Shown here piece after piece: positions 15,587 to 23,947 of a stretch of 34,500 nucleotides of DNA (within the stretch, counting starts at the first letter, position 1; every line of letters starts with the position of its first letter). The stretch covers positions 1 to 34,500 of the forward strand of contig JBOHRN010000011.1 in NCBI GenBank assembly GCA_050732775.1, in the 5' to 3' direction. Made by a program: the position numbers and the translations under genes. Below the pieces are notes generated by a model. It did not search any database, was not told the DNA's origin, and saw only the letters and a program-made list of their open reading frames with translations. The stretch comes from JBOHRN01 sp050732775. GTDB taxonomy: Bacteria > Gemmatimonadota > Gemmatimonadetes > Longimicrobiales > Longimicrobiaceae.

Positions 15587-16870
15587 TCAGCTTTTCGCCG
15601 CTATCAGCTGGAGCAGCGTGGGCTCGGGTGTTTGCACGCTCTCTTCCTCGGCAGGCGGATCGATCCGAGCAAACTGGGGGTTGTCGGACAAGAGGAGGGA
15701 AACCAGAAACCAGTAAAAAGCCATCACCGGAATAAATAGGATGGCTCCATCGCTCAAAGCCACGATCAGGTACACGACCAACCCCGCCACCAGCCCCCGC
15801 TTGTATGCGCTGCCGCGAAAGGGCAAAGCACCGATCCAGTAAAGGATCAGGGGGCCACTCATCCCCACCAGGAAAGAGACCAGGCCGACCACCCCGAAGT
15901 TGGCTAGCATGGAGAGGTAGACGATCTCGGCGATATGCTCGAACGGCTGGGCGGGCAAAAAGGTAAACTCCTGCTCGAACTGTTGCATGCGCCCGCCCAG
16001 GGCGGCGTCGAATACGAAGCCAATGTCTTGGTCCATTAAGCTGAGTGCCCACCAGACACCCCCTACCATCAAGGCCAGATAAGTGATCAGCGTGGCGACG
16101 CTTTTCAGCGACGCCCCGCGGACGTACAGTCGCTGGATCAGCTCGTAAGCGATCAGGCCGGCCCACACCGTTCTCGACAGCGTGAACAGCAAGGAGAGCT
16201 TTACCACGCCCAGCTTCCAGGTGCTTTTCTCTAGCCAAGCATAGAGCGGCAACAGCATGAGGAGGCAGATGCCGAAAATATTGCCGTTGTTGTAGGTGGA
16301 GATGAGCTTGAAAATACCACCCCGGTCGATGTTCTTCTCCTCCAGCTCTCCCAGATCTCCCAGATTCACCGTCAAAAGGGGGACCTCGATGAAGTCGCCG
16401 GTGAACAGTTTGTATCCGAATAGGAAGAGGCCGTATACGGCGACCGCGAAGACCCCCAGCCGCACGCCCTCGAAAAGCAAAGCCAGATCCAGGCGGTCCA
16501 GCCATACTCCCGCTACCCATACCAGCGCTAAGGGAACGGCGAAAAAGGTGACTACCACCGAGGTGGCGAAGCCGATCCCTTCGATCCCGTGCACCAGAAA
16601 CGAACCCCATACCACGAGTTGAAACGGGAGCAGAAAGAATAGCACGAGAAGGCGCACCGTCCGGACCCGTGTGCCTTCTTTAGCTAGCAACATCAATGGG
16701 AGCAGAGTGAGGAGCCCGGCAAGTCCCAGGTACCCCCAGGTGAGGGGGATGCCGCCCACCTTTACACCTCCCTTAGGGAAAATGAGGAGGAAGGCGACAA
16801 AAAAGAGTATCAGCGACCGCTGCACCAGGTTCGGCTGGACTAGCTTGGCAAGGGAAGAGGTGTGGGTCAT
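15587..16870 (-). CDS. wzy: O-antigen/capsule polymerase (Wzy-like)
   Basis: Polytopic inner-membrane protein of 427 aa, predicted to join lipid-linked repeat units in the periplasm. About ten to eleven hydrophobic helices are visible, with a large loop in the middle and C-terminal half containing STYNNGNIFGI and FTLSRTVWAG, the latter resembling the O-antigen ligase/polymerase (Wzy_C) signature. The start is set at ATG 16870, which overlaps the wzx stop as ATGA; the open frame extends 34 codons upstream but those residues are not membrane-like. It is the last gene of the right-hand run. Polymerases have low conservation, so the call rests on topology, the SRT motif and position beside wzx. 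A ligase role is the alternative. Confidence 0.8.
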   Translation of the reverse strand: MTHTSSLAKLVQPNLVQRSLILFFVAFLLIFPKGGVKVGGIPLTWGYLGLAGLLTLLPLMLLAKEGTRVRTVRLLVLFFLLPFQLVVWGSFLVHGIEGIGFATSVVVTFFAVPLALVWVAGVWLDRLDLALLFEGVRLGVFAVAVYGLFLFGYKLFTGDFIEVPLLTVNLGDLGELEEKNIDRGGIFKLISTYNNGNIFGICLLMLLPLYAWLEKSTWKLGVVKLSLLFTLSRTVWAGLIAYELIQRLYVRGASLKSVATLITYLALMVGGVWWALSLMDQDIGFVFDAALGGRMQQFEQEFTFLPAQPFEHIAEIVYLSMLANFGVVGLVSFLVGMSGPLILYWIGALPFRGSAYKRGLVAGLVVYLIVALSDGAILFIPVMAFYWFLVSLLLSDNPQFARIDPPAEEESVQTPEPTLLQLIAAKS

Positions 16871-18411
16871 CTGGGCTCCCGAGCGATTCCACCGAGCCGG
16901 GTGCGACCGGTCATGACTTGAAAACCGCGACCGATCCACGCTCTCTCCGCCGGTTCCAGCAGCGCTTTCCATGCGACGATTCCAAATCCAAGTGAGAAAA
17001 TTATCAGAACGGCCAGTTTAGCGCCAGCGGTTTGCGGCAAAACTGCCACTCCCAAGAGCGCAAGCCCGAATCCGATCATCGCCCACCTGCGGCTTTGATC
17101 TTCAATCGAGCCCCGGGTCTCCCGCTCGGCAACCGCGAGTAGGGTTGCCGCGTCGGCGGCCACGCGTACTGTCCACGCCGCGGCCGCGCCCGTGATTCCA
17201 AACTCTAGCACCAGCAACCAGAGCAGAATCAAGTACAACGGCAACTCCACCAGGTGGAGCTTGCCGGTAAGGTCGGGGCGCCCCGCCCCTTGGACTACGG
17301 CGAAAGGGGTTTGGGCCACGCCGTTGAGCAGGATTCCCACCGCCAACCACTGCAGCACGCTCGTGCTGTTGCGCGCAAACTCGGCATCTAACCACAAGCG
17401 GAGCCCATCCTCGGCCCCCAGTATCACGAGTAGACACAGTGGGAATAGAAAGAGAAAGCTGAAACGAACTCCCTGATCGAAGAGCCCAGCCGCCCGCGAA
17501 CGGTCACCGGCAAAGCCAGCGGCAAAGAGTGGGAAAGTAACTCCGGTAAGGGCCACTGGAACTAGCAGTAGTTTGGTAGCCACTTCGTACGGGATCGCAT
17601 AGTAGGTGACCGCGTTTACCGACAGTACCGCGCCGATCAGAAAGCGATCGAGGTGGGTCATGAGGGGGCTGACCAGGTTGCTCACCGTCATCCAGCCCCC
17701 AAAGCGCAGCAAGGGACGAACCTCTGGCGGGCGAATAAACACACGACGCTTCATGGCGGGGACCAGGCGTAAACACGCCATTAGGTAAAGCATCCAGCCA
17801 ACGATTCGTCCCATAACCAGGACCGTTACCACGGCCACCAAGCTGTTCGAAAAAAAGAGCACCGCGAGGGGACCGAAAAAGGTGAATAGTCCCAATGGGA
17901 GGCGGATCGCGTTGACTACTCCGAACTTCTGATACGCTTCCAGGAGTCCGCGCAGAGCGGTGGTGGTAATGACCCACGGCAAGGCCACGGCGAGCAGGCG
18001 GAACGCCTCGACACCCTCCCGCTCGAGCGAGGCGGGGACGCGCAGCACTGACTCCACCAGCCAAGGTGTCAAGAGCAGCAGGACGACGGATCCCAACACC
18101 CCCAACCCGCCCATCAACAACAAAGCCGTCCAGGCGAGCCCGGGGATTTCGCGAGCTCGTCGCTGGCCCAAGCGCTCCGACGCCAGCTGGGTGAGGGCAC
18201 GCCCCAGGCCGAAGTCAAAGATACTGAAGTAACCGATTACCACCCACGCCAGCGCGAGCAAGCCGAAGCGAGCGGTACCCAGACCCGTGGCCAGAAAGGG
18301 GATGGCTACTACGGCCGCTGCCAGAGGCCCTACCTGGCCCACTAGATTGAAGAGAGTATTACGCACCAGCCGGGGACCGCTCAGCAATGCCGCCAAAGGG
18401 TTACTAACCAT
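16867..18411 (-). CDS. wzx: Polysaccharide flippase (Wzx/MOP superfamily)
   Basis: Predicted to flip undecaprenyl-linked repeat units across the inner membrane. At 514 aa it has 12-14 hydrophobic helices. The N-terminal pattern NTLFNLVGQVGPL...FLATGLGTARFGLL, followed by FDFGLGRALTQ, is typical of the polysaccharide-synthesis flippase family. The start is ATG 18411, which shares one base with the GT2 stop (TGATG); an upstream in-frame extension to 18468 lies within the GT2 gene and looks unrelated. It overlaps wzy by 4 nt (ATGA). Function is secure at family level. Confidence 0.92.
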   Translation of the reverse strand: MVSNPLAALLSGPRLVRNTLFNLVGQVGPLAAAVVAIPFLATGLGTARFGLLALAWVVIGYFSIFDFGLGRALTQLASERLGQRRAREIPGLAWTALLLMGGLGVLGSVVLLLLTPWLVESVLRVPASLEREGVEAFRLLAVALPWVITTTALRGLLEAYQKFGVVNAIRLPLGLFTFFGPLAVLFFSNSLVAVVTVLVMGRIVGWMLYLMACLRLVPAMKRRVFIRPPEVRPLLRFGGWMTVSNLVSPLMTHLDRFLIGAVLSVNAVTYYAIPYEVATKLLLVPVALTGVTFPLFAAGFAGDRSRAAGLFDQGVRFSFLFLFPLCLLVILGAEDGLRLWLDAEFARNSTSVLQWLAVGILLNGVAQTPFAVVQGAGRPDLTGKLHLVELPLYLILLWLLVLEFGITGAAAAWTVRVAADAATLLAVAERETRGSIEDQSRRWAMIGFGLALLGVAVLPQTAGAKLAVLIIFSLGFGIVAWKALLEPAERAWIGRGFQVMTGRTRLGGIAREPR

Positions 18412-19313
18412 CAGGAGCGTTCTCCGTTCGAGGCCAAACCCCTCCAGACCGCGCCGGCGCGATCCCAATCCCAGCAGGCTGCATATCGGGCCATGCGCAC
18501 GAGCCGGCTGGAGACAAAGAAGAAGCCAAACGCGAGGCGCTCCACCCTCGAGAGGTACATGCGAGCCACGCGGCTCCTGTTCCGGTCACGCAAAACTATC
18601 TGCCAGGGAGCGGGGGGGCTCTCCCCGGGCGGAGAACTTCTGTGCCAGAGCCGCGCCCGCGGCTGGTAGTATAGCCGGTACCCCGCCGCCACCAGGCGCA
18701 GGCAGAGCTCCACGTCTTCGACGTACATGAACAGCTCTTCCTTGAACGAGCCGACCTCGCGGAGCACACCTCCAGGTAAGAGCAGACAGCAGCCGGTGAG
18801 GAAAGAAACTTCCCGGGTCTGGGCCACCCCTGCCTTGCCGTCGAGCTCGCCCGCCTGCTGGTGCTTTCCGATCATCCGTACCCTTGAGAGGGAGCCACCG
18901 GCGAACCAGATCCGGTCGGGACGCTGGTACTCAAGAATCTTGGCTCCGACCGCTCCTACGTAGGGAAGACTCTCGGCCGCATCGACGAGGCAAGACACAC
19001 AGCCGGGGTCGACTACCGTATCGTTGTTGAGCACGAGAACGTACCGGGGATCTATCCGCAACGCCGCCTCGATGCCCCGGTTGTTGCCGCCGGTGTACCC
19101 CAGGTTTCTCCCAGTCTGTATGAAGCAAACATCCGGAAACGCGGACTTCAAGCGATCACCGGAGCCGTCGGGAGAACCGTTGTCCACTAGCACGATCTCC
19201 AGGTTGTCGTAGTCGCTCCTCATCAGCGAGCGCAGGCACGCGCTGGTGACGGCATCGCCGCACCAGTTCAGGACGACGGCGCAGACGAGAGGCCGATCGG
19301 GCGGGCGGTTCAA
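18411..19313 (-). CDS. Family 2 glycosyltransferase (rhamnosyltransferase-like)
   Basis: GT-A fold glycosyltransferase of 300 aa adding a sugar to the lipid-linked repeat on the cytoplasmic face. Visible motifs: VVLNWCG (about 13-19), VDNGSPDGS (about 43-51), NLGYTGGNNRG, the DxD-like LNNDT and EDVELCLR near 218. This pattern resembles the WbbL-like branch, in which rhamnosyltransferases are common, and both L- and D-rhamnose precursor genes are encoded in the same operon. The predicted start is TTG 19313; no better in-frame ATG or GTG was seen. It lies 40 nt after the GT4 gene and overlaps wzx. Donor specificity cannot be read from sequence. Confidence 0.88.
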   Translation of the reverse strand: MNRPPDRPLVCAVVLNWCGDAVTSACLRSLMRSDYDNLEIVLVDNGSPDGSGDRLKSAFPDVCFIQTGRNLGYTGGNNRGIEAALRIDPRYVLVLNNDTVVDPGCVSCLVDAAESLPYVGAVGAKILEYQRPDRIWFAGGSLSRVRMIGKHQQAGELDGKAGVAQTREVSFLTGCCLLLPGGVLREVGSFKEELFMYVEDVELCLRLVAAGYRLYYQPRARLWHRSSPPGESPPAPWQIVLRDRNRSRVARMYLSRVERLAFGFFFVSSRLVRMARYAACWDWDRAGAVWRGLASNGERS

Positions 19314-19353
19314 CGCCGAACCGATGCTAGCGAAAGAGTCGTAACAGGGGCCA

Positions 19354-20523
19354 TCAGCATCCCCTAGCTCCAGCAGCGACGCGCACTAGTTGAGTCTTTA
19401 ATTCTGCTACTGTCCTATCCCAAGACCACTTCGCGGGACAGTTGAAAGGTGGAGCCCCCTTCCTTTTCATTTTGGCCACTGGCGTGCTCAACCTCTCTAC
19501 CGCTACCGCCATCCCCTCCACGTCGTACGGGTCGAAGAGGGCCCCCCCATCCCCCACCACCTCGGGCAGCGCTCCCCGGTCGGAGGCGATCACGGGACAG
19601 CCACACGCCCGGGCCTCGAGGGCGGGCAGGCCGAACCCCTCGTAGAGAGAGGGGAAGAGGAGCGCCTCGGCGCCGGTGTAGAGGGCGTGGAGCAGGTCGT
19701 CATCGGCCGCCTCGAACTCGACCAACGCCCCCTCGACCCCGAGGGCTCGGGCCCGCTCCACAACCCGCTCCCACCCCGGGTAGCTACGGCCCGCCACCAC
19801 CAGCCGAAGGTCGGGGCGCGAGGCGCGGACGCGCGCCAGGACCTCCACCGCTGTCTCCAAATTCTTGTGCGGCTTCCGGTTGCCCACCGAGAGGAGGTAG
19901 GGGCGCAAGGAGGCGGCCGAGCGGGCCGCCCCGTCGCTCGGCGGCGCCCCCTTCAGAAACCGGTCGCTCACCCCGTTCCGGATCACCGAGACCTTGCTTG
20001 CAACCTCTGGGAAACGCGCCAAGAGATCCCGACGGGTCGCCTCCGAGACGGCGATGAGGTGGCCGGCGGCGCGGCACACCCGGTCGAAGATCACGCCGGC
20101 GGCCATCCTGCGCAGCCGGGGAAAGGTTTCGGGAAGCTTGAAGTGGGTGAGGTCGTGGATCGTTACCACACTGTTCGGGGGAAGCCCGAACGCCGGGGCG
20201 TCGTAGTGGGGGAAAAAGGCAACCTCGAAGTCGACCTTCCGTCTGAGTAGCGGCCAGACCAGATGCAGCCGGGGGGAGTAGAAGTCGACCTCAAAATCCA
20301 CCATCCGAATGAAGGGGGGTTCCTTTCCCGGACGGTGCTGAGCGACGAACTCTCGCAACCGCGGCCCCGAACCGAGGAGGGTAAAGTCAGAGAATCGAGG
20401 GTCGCAAAAGAGCCGGGAAAGGATTTCCCTTAGATACCGCCCGATGCCCCCAGCAAGGATGGCGCGGGCGTCAACCAGAAGGGATACACCACCCTCCCCG
20501 TTACGGACCCCTGCGCGAATCAC
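19354..20523 (-). CDS. Family 4 glycosyltransferase
   Basis: GT-B fold, retaining glycosyltransferase of 389 aa acting on the repeat unit. The N-terminal domain opens with LLVDARAILAGGIGRYLREI. The C-terminal donor domain has SVGNRKPHKNLETAV and the E-x7-E signature in YEGFGLPALEARACGCPVIAS. The GTG start at 20523 is four nt after the co-polymerase TAA and has no clear Shine-Dalgarno, consistent with coupling by re-initiation. The GGIGRYL and KPHKNL elements resemble mannosyl/rhamnosyltransferases of the WbaZ/WsaF-like type, but the sugar is not determined. Confidence 0.9.
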   Translation of the reverse strand: MIRAGVRNGEGGVSLLVDARAILAGGIGRYLREILSRLFCDPRFSDFTLLGSGPRLREFVAQHRPGKEPPFIRMVDFEVDFYSPRLHLVWPLLRRKVDFEVAFFPHYDAPAFGLPPNSVVTIHDLTHFKLPETFPRLRRMAAGVIFDRVCRAAGHLIAVSEATRRDLLARFPEVASKVSVIRNGVSDRFLKGAPPSDGAARSAASLRPYLLSVGNRKPHKNLETAVEVLARVRASRPDLRLVVAGRSYPGWERVVERARALGVEGALVEFEAADDDLLHALYTGAEALLFPSLYEGFGLPALEARACGCPVIASDRGALPEVVGDGGALFDPYDVEGMAVAVERLSTPVAKMKRKGAPPFNCPAKWSWDRTVAELKTQLVRVAAGARGC

Positions 20524-20527
20524 CGGA

Positions 20528-22660
20528 TTAGGTTGGTCCGGAGTCTGCGCCGTCTTGAAAAGGTCCGAAACGGGGCGGCAGAAGCACCACCCCGGCCAGG
20601 GTTACGTCCAAACGCTGGAGCCCCTCCACCGCCGACTGGATCTCTGCCCGGGTAAGCCGGCCCGCTCTGCCCACTAGAACTACCGACCGGTGCGCGGCCA
20701 GAGCCGAAACGGTGGCGGGAGAGTCGAGCGCGGGCAGGGAGCCGATCGTCAAAGTGTGGCGCTGTTCCAGCCCGGTCAGGAGGTTTCCAGCCGAGGCGGC
20801 CCCGGCCCCGTTACGCGGCTGGTAGACCAGGTACTCTCCGCCCCGCCCGTCGCCCCGCGGGAGCACGGAGGTGGCTTCGTCGTCGTCCACACCTTCACCG
20901 GCGGGAGAAAGTGCCCGCCCGGCGTCGCCCTGCTCACTCCCGTCCAACTCGGCCAGGACCACTCCCGGCTGGCGCAACGCCGCGGTGGCGGCCAGCCGGT
21001 TGGCCACGGGCGTGACCGGACATCCGGGGTGTACCGGGACCACCAGCACCCCACGCACCGCGTTGACTCCCGCGAGCAGGAGCGGCGCCCGGGGATCGAA
21101 GGCCACGGCCGGAACTCCGGACGCCAGCTCGGCCTGCCACGGGTAGCGGACGCGCCGGCCGAAAAGGCCGGTCAGTAGAGCAGCCGCCGCTCCAAAAAGC
21201 AGCCCGCCGAAAAGTCCCAGCCCCAGCAGGAGCGGCAGGCTGGGAAAGGCTGGCTCCTCCGGTACCTCGGCCAGGTCTATCTGGCGCACGTCTCCGCCCT
21301 CGGCGATAGCGGCGAGCCGGGCACCCACGAGTTGGGTCTCCAGAGCCACCAAGGTCTCGGCGAGCCGCTCGACCTCCCGCTGGCGCCGAAAACTCTCTTC
21401 GGCCCGGGCCGGGAGGGTGGCGAGCGCGCCTTGGTGCGAGGCCAGCTGGCGCCGGGCCTCGGTTGCCTGTTCTTGCAGCCCCTGGAGGTAGGAGTTGGCC
21501 AAGGAGACCAGTTGGCCCTCGAGCTGCTCGATGTTGCGGCCGAGGACCGCCACGTCGGGATCGTTCTCGGTCCGGCGGTCGAGGAGGGTGGTTCTTTGCG
21601 TTTCCAGTTCGAAGAGCCGTGACAGAAGGTTGTTGATGGCCGGGTTCTGCATCAGCGTGGGGTAGCCAGCCAACCGGCGGGCGGATAGCCCTCCGCGCTG
21701 GCCGCGATCGACCACCTCCTGGAGGGCGCGGGCTTCCATCTCAACCAGCTCGAGCTCGGCTCGTAGCTCCATAGCCGCCAGGGTTCGCGACTCTCCGTAT
21801 AGCTCGGGGTCGAAAACTCCGCTCCGCTCCTGGTGGGCGCGCAGACCGGACTCGGCCAGCGCCAGCTCGCGGGAGACGCTGTCGGTGTGGACGGCGAGAA
21901 ACTCGTAGCGGTACTGGTTGATGCCCCGGTCGCTGGTTTTACGGCGGCTCAGGTAGTGGTCCACCAGCGCGTTCGCAACCGCCGCCGTGGTGACGGGGTC
22001 GAAGCCCCGGTAGACGACCTCGGCCACGTCGCCCGCGAGTTGCTCGGCGTCTAGCCGGTCCAGCAAGCCGTCCACCGCGCTCTGGAAATCGATTACCTCC
22101 AGCTTGAAGCGGGAGGGAAGGTTTCGCGCCGCCAAGGTGACCAGAGCGCCATCGAGGACAACGGTCTCGCCGGGAGCCACAGCGGCGGTTACGCCGCCAC
22201 CCCGGACCCGGTAGCCGGCATCGGTCCGGGTAAACCGGTAAACCGCGTCCGAGGGGTCGCGAGTGAACTCTACCTTGGCAAACACGGAGTCGAGGGGAAG
22301 CCCGCGGGGCCAGAGAATCCGCCCCTGCAAAGCGAGCGAATCGACCACCGCGCCCGCCACGGAGCGGCTGGCTAAGATTTCCAACTCGGTCTCCAGGGCG
22401 CCGTCCAGGGAGAAGAAGTCCCGCAGTCCGCCGAGAGGGATGCCTCCCCCATCCGAACCCCTCGAGCTCCCGCCCGGCGCCTCCGGAGCCGTGTACTCCT
22501 GGATCAGTACGGTAGTGTCGGCTTCGTAGCGGGGCGGCAGCACCAGGAGTAGAAAGAGGGCCAGAAGGGCGCCTCCGAGCGCGCCGCCGATGATCCACCC
22601 CCGGCCCCGGGAGAGGGCGGCCCGGACCTCGCGCAGATCGACAGAGTCGCGGGGAGGCAT
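20528..22660 (-). CDS. Wzz/Wzc-like polysaccharide co-polymerase with degenerate kinase domain
   Basis: Inner-membrane chain-length determinant of 710 aa from ATG 22660; a GTG two codons earlier (22666) is possible, but the GAGAG box favours the ATG. The layout is: first helix about 23-43, Wzz region with YEADTTVLI, periplasmic coiled coil, second helix about 472-498, then a cytoplasmic domain of about 210 aa. That domain aligns along its length with the kinase of the wzc at the left edge, but the Walker A site reads VPVHPGCPVTPVANRLA (about 541-557) without GK(S/T), Walker A' reads AELDG instead of DAD, and the Walker B Asp is replaced (IGSLPAL, about 639-645). The tail has no tyrosine cluster. 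It is therefore predicted to be unable to bind ATP normally or autophosphorylate. It overlaps the wza-like gene or starts just after it. Confidence 0.87.
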   Translation of the reverse strand: MPPRDSVDLREVRAALSRGRGWIIGGALGGALLALFLLLVLPPRYEADTTVLIQEYTAPEAPGGSSRGSDGGGIPLGGLRDFFSLDGALETELEILASRSVAGAVVDSLALQGRILWPRGLPLDSVFAKVEFTRDPSDAVYRFTRTDAGYRVRGGGVTAAVAPGETVVLDGALVTLAARNLPSRFKLEVIDFQSAVDGLLDRLDAEQLAGDVAEVVYRGFDPVTTAAVANALVDHYLSRRKTSDRGINQYRYEFLAVHTDSVSRELALAESGLRAHQERSGVFDPELYGESRTLAAMELRAELELVEMEARALQEVVDRGQRGGLSARRLAGYPTLMQNPAINNLLSRLFELETQRTTLLDRRTENDPDVAVLGRNIEQLEGQLVSLANSYLQGLQEQATEARRQLASHQGALATLPARAEESFRRQREVERLAETLVALETQLVGARLAAIAEGGDVRQIDLAEVPEEPAFPSLPLLLGLGLFGGLLFGAAAALLTGLFGRRVRYPWQAELASGVPAVAFDPRAPLLLAGVNAVRGVLVVPVHPGCPVTPVANRLAATAALRQPGVVLAELDGSEQGDAGRALSPAGEGVDDDEATSVLPRGDGRGGEYLVYQPRNGAGAASAGNLLTGLEQRHTLTIGSLPALDSPATVSALAAHRSVVLVGRAGRLTRAEIQSAVEGLQRLDVTLAGVVLLPPRFGPFQDGADSGPT

Positions 22661-22665
22661 GGTCA

Positions 22666-23352
22666 CTACTCTCTAAACAGAGGAAGGACCTGGGTAAAGA
22701 ATAGCCCGAGCGCTCCGAGGGCGGCTCCGATGGCGGCCCACGGGTTGGCGGCTAGCCAGCTCTTCCGGCCCACGATGATCTGGTCCCCGGAGCGGAGCTC
22801 CGCGGTCACGAACTGGCTGGCCCGCTCTCCCTCGAGCGGGAGGCGTTCGCCGTCGCGCAGCAGGGTGATCTTGTTGGGATGACCGCCGGGGGTGAGGCCG
22901 CCCGCCATGGCGATCACTTCGCGCAGGGTCATGGTGAGGTCGACCATGTACAAGTTAGGGTTGCGGACTTCGCCGTGGACAGCCACGCGGCGCAGGATGG
23001 AGATCTCTACCGAGGGGTCTCGCAGGTACTCCGAATAAGCCCTGCGCAGGAATGTTTGCAGCTCTCCCGCGGTCAGGTCGGCCACGTCTACTTCGCCCAG
23101 CCGGGGAAGAACCAGAGTGCCGGACTCGGAAACGGTATGGGTACCCCCCAGATCCGGCTCCCGCCAGATCTCGACGGCCACCTGGTCGCCCGGGTAGAGG
23201 CGGGCGTCGATCCCGGCGGGGAGAGCCGCGGTCTCGGGGTCGTACCGCTGGGCAACGGCCGGGAGTACGGCTCCGGAGGTAGCGAGCGTGCAAATGCTGA
23301 GCGCGAGCCACCCGATCCACCGTCCTGGTTCGGTCCGCGTGGGCTGGATCAT
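22666..23352 (-). CDS. wza: Polysaccharide export protein (Wza-like, Poly_export plus SLBB)
   Basis: Periplasmic or outer-membrane exporter subunit of 228 aa, shorter than E. coli Wza (379 aa). A hydrophobic signal (about 13-34, likely cut near AVAQ) has no lipobox cysteine. A Poly_export domain follows (YPGDQVAVEIWREPDL, then TVSESGTLVLPRLGEV), then one SLBB domain (VAVHGEVRNPNLYMV, about 124-138). A hydrophobic C-terminal helix (about 203-225) replaces the amphipathic barrel helix of classical Wza. ATG 23352 has AAAGGA directly upstream. It pairs with the next gene, the co-polymerase, as Wza/Wzc do. The lack of a lipid anchor means its membrane location is uncertain. Confidence 0.88.
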   Translation of the reverse strand: MIQPTRTEPGRWIGWLALSICTLATSGAVLPAVAQRYDPETAALPAGIDARLYPGDQVAVEIWREPDLGGTHTVSESGTLVLPRLGEVDVADLTAGELQTFLRRAYSEYLRDPSVEISILRRVAVHGEVRNPNLYMVDLTMTLREVIAMAGGLTPGGHPNKITLLRDGERLPLEGERASQFVTAELRSGDQIIVGRKSWLAANPWAAIGAALGALGLFFTQVLPLFRE

Positions 23353-23401
23353 GGTCCTTTAGTACCCTCGATCGGACGATGGGTCCGCGTGGCCGGGCTG
23401 T

Positions 23402-23947
23402 TCACCCCCGGTCTTTTTCCCACAGCCCGGCGCCAAAGTGGTCCCAGGCGAGACGGCCCTCGTTAGGCGAACGGGGGTCGAACTGCTGGTCCATCCCGTA
23501 TACCAGCAGAGCACCCTCGCTCCCGGCCCGGTAACCGTGGGCAACCCCGGCGGGGATATGAAGCAGCTCGGGCTCCTCGGCCGAGAGTACGACCCGCTGC
23601 TGGACCCCGGCGCTGGCAGAGCTCGCCCGGCAGTCCACCAGCCACACCAGGAGCTGTCCCCGGACCACTGTCCACGCCTCGTTCTGTGGTTGGTTGGGGT
23701 GGATGTGGAAGGCGTTGACGCGGCCGGGGTCGGCGTACGATACGGAGAGTTGGCGCAGCGTGACCCTCTCGCCCTCTGGCCCCTCCACCCGGCCCGCGTC
23801 CAGCCGGTACAACTCCAAAAACCACCCGTTCTCACTCCTGTGCTTGCGGAGCGGTCGCCGCCACGCCCCCTCGATCCCGGGCCCGGAACCGTACTCCTCG
23901 AAGGTCAGGGAGTCCAGCGTCTCGGGGGTAAGCTCTTGCTTGCTCAC
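23402..23947 (-). CDS. rmlC: RmlC-like dTDP-4-keto sugar 3,5-epimerase family protein (divergent)
   Basis: Cupin-fold epimerase of 181 aa, expected to act on dTDP-4-keto-6-deoxyglucose before RmlD. Family landmarks: FHIHP with His81 at the catalytic base position, VVRGQLLVWLVDCR, IPAGVAHGY, Tyr150 thirteen residues after that His (the spacing of the catalytic Tyr), and EKD near the C-terminus. Unusual points: the canonical RGLH is NAFH, the substrate-contacting lysine region reads NEAW, and the loop before EKD is shortened. The GTG start overlaps the rmlA stop (GTGA). It sits between rmlA and wza, and rmlD is nearby, so L-rhamnose synthesis is likely. The substitutions leave room for another 4-keto sugar or a 3-only epimerase. 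Confidence 0.78.
   Translation of the reverse strand: MSKQELTPETLDSLTFEEYGSGPGIEGAWRRPLRKHRSENGWFLELYRLDAGRVEGPEGERVTLRQLSVSYADPGRVNAFHIHPNQPQNEAWTVVRGQLLVWLVDCRASSASAGVQQRVVLSAEEPELLHIPAGVAHGYRAGSEGALLVYGMDQQFDPRSPNEGRLAWDHFGAGLWEKDRG

Noticed and set aside
23402..23947. Loss of the catalytic tyrosine in the RmlC-like protein
   Set aside because: A first alignment to the YY pair suggested Tyr to Phe (Phe156). Counting from the conserved His of AHGY shows that the catalytic Tyr position (13 residues on) is Tyr150 and is intact; Phe156 is at a neighbouring, non-catalytic position.
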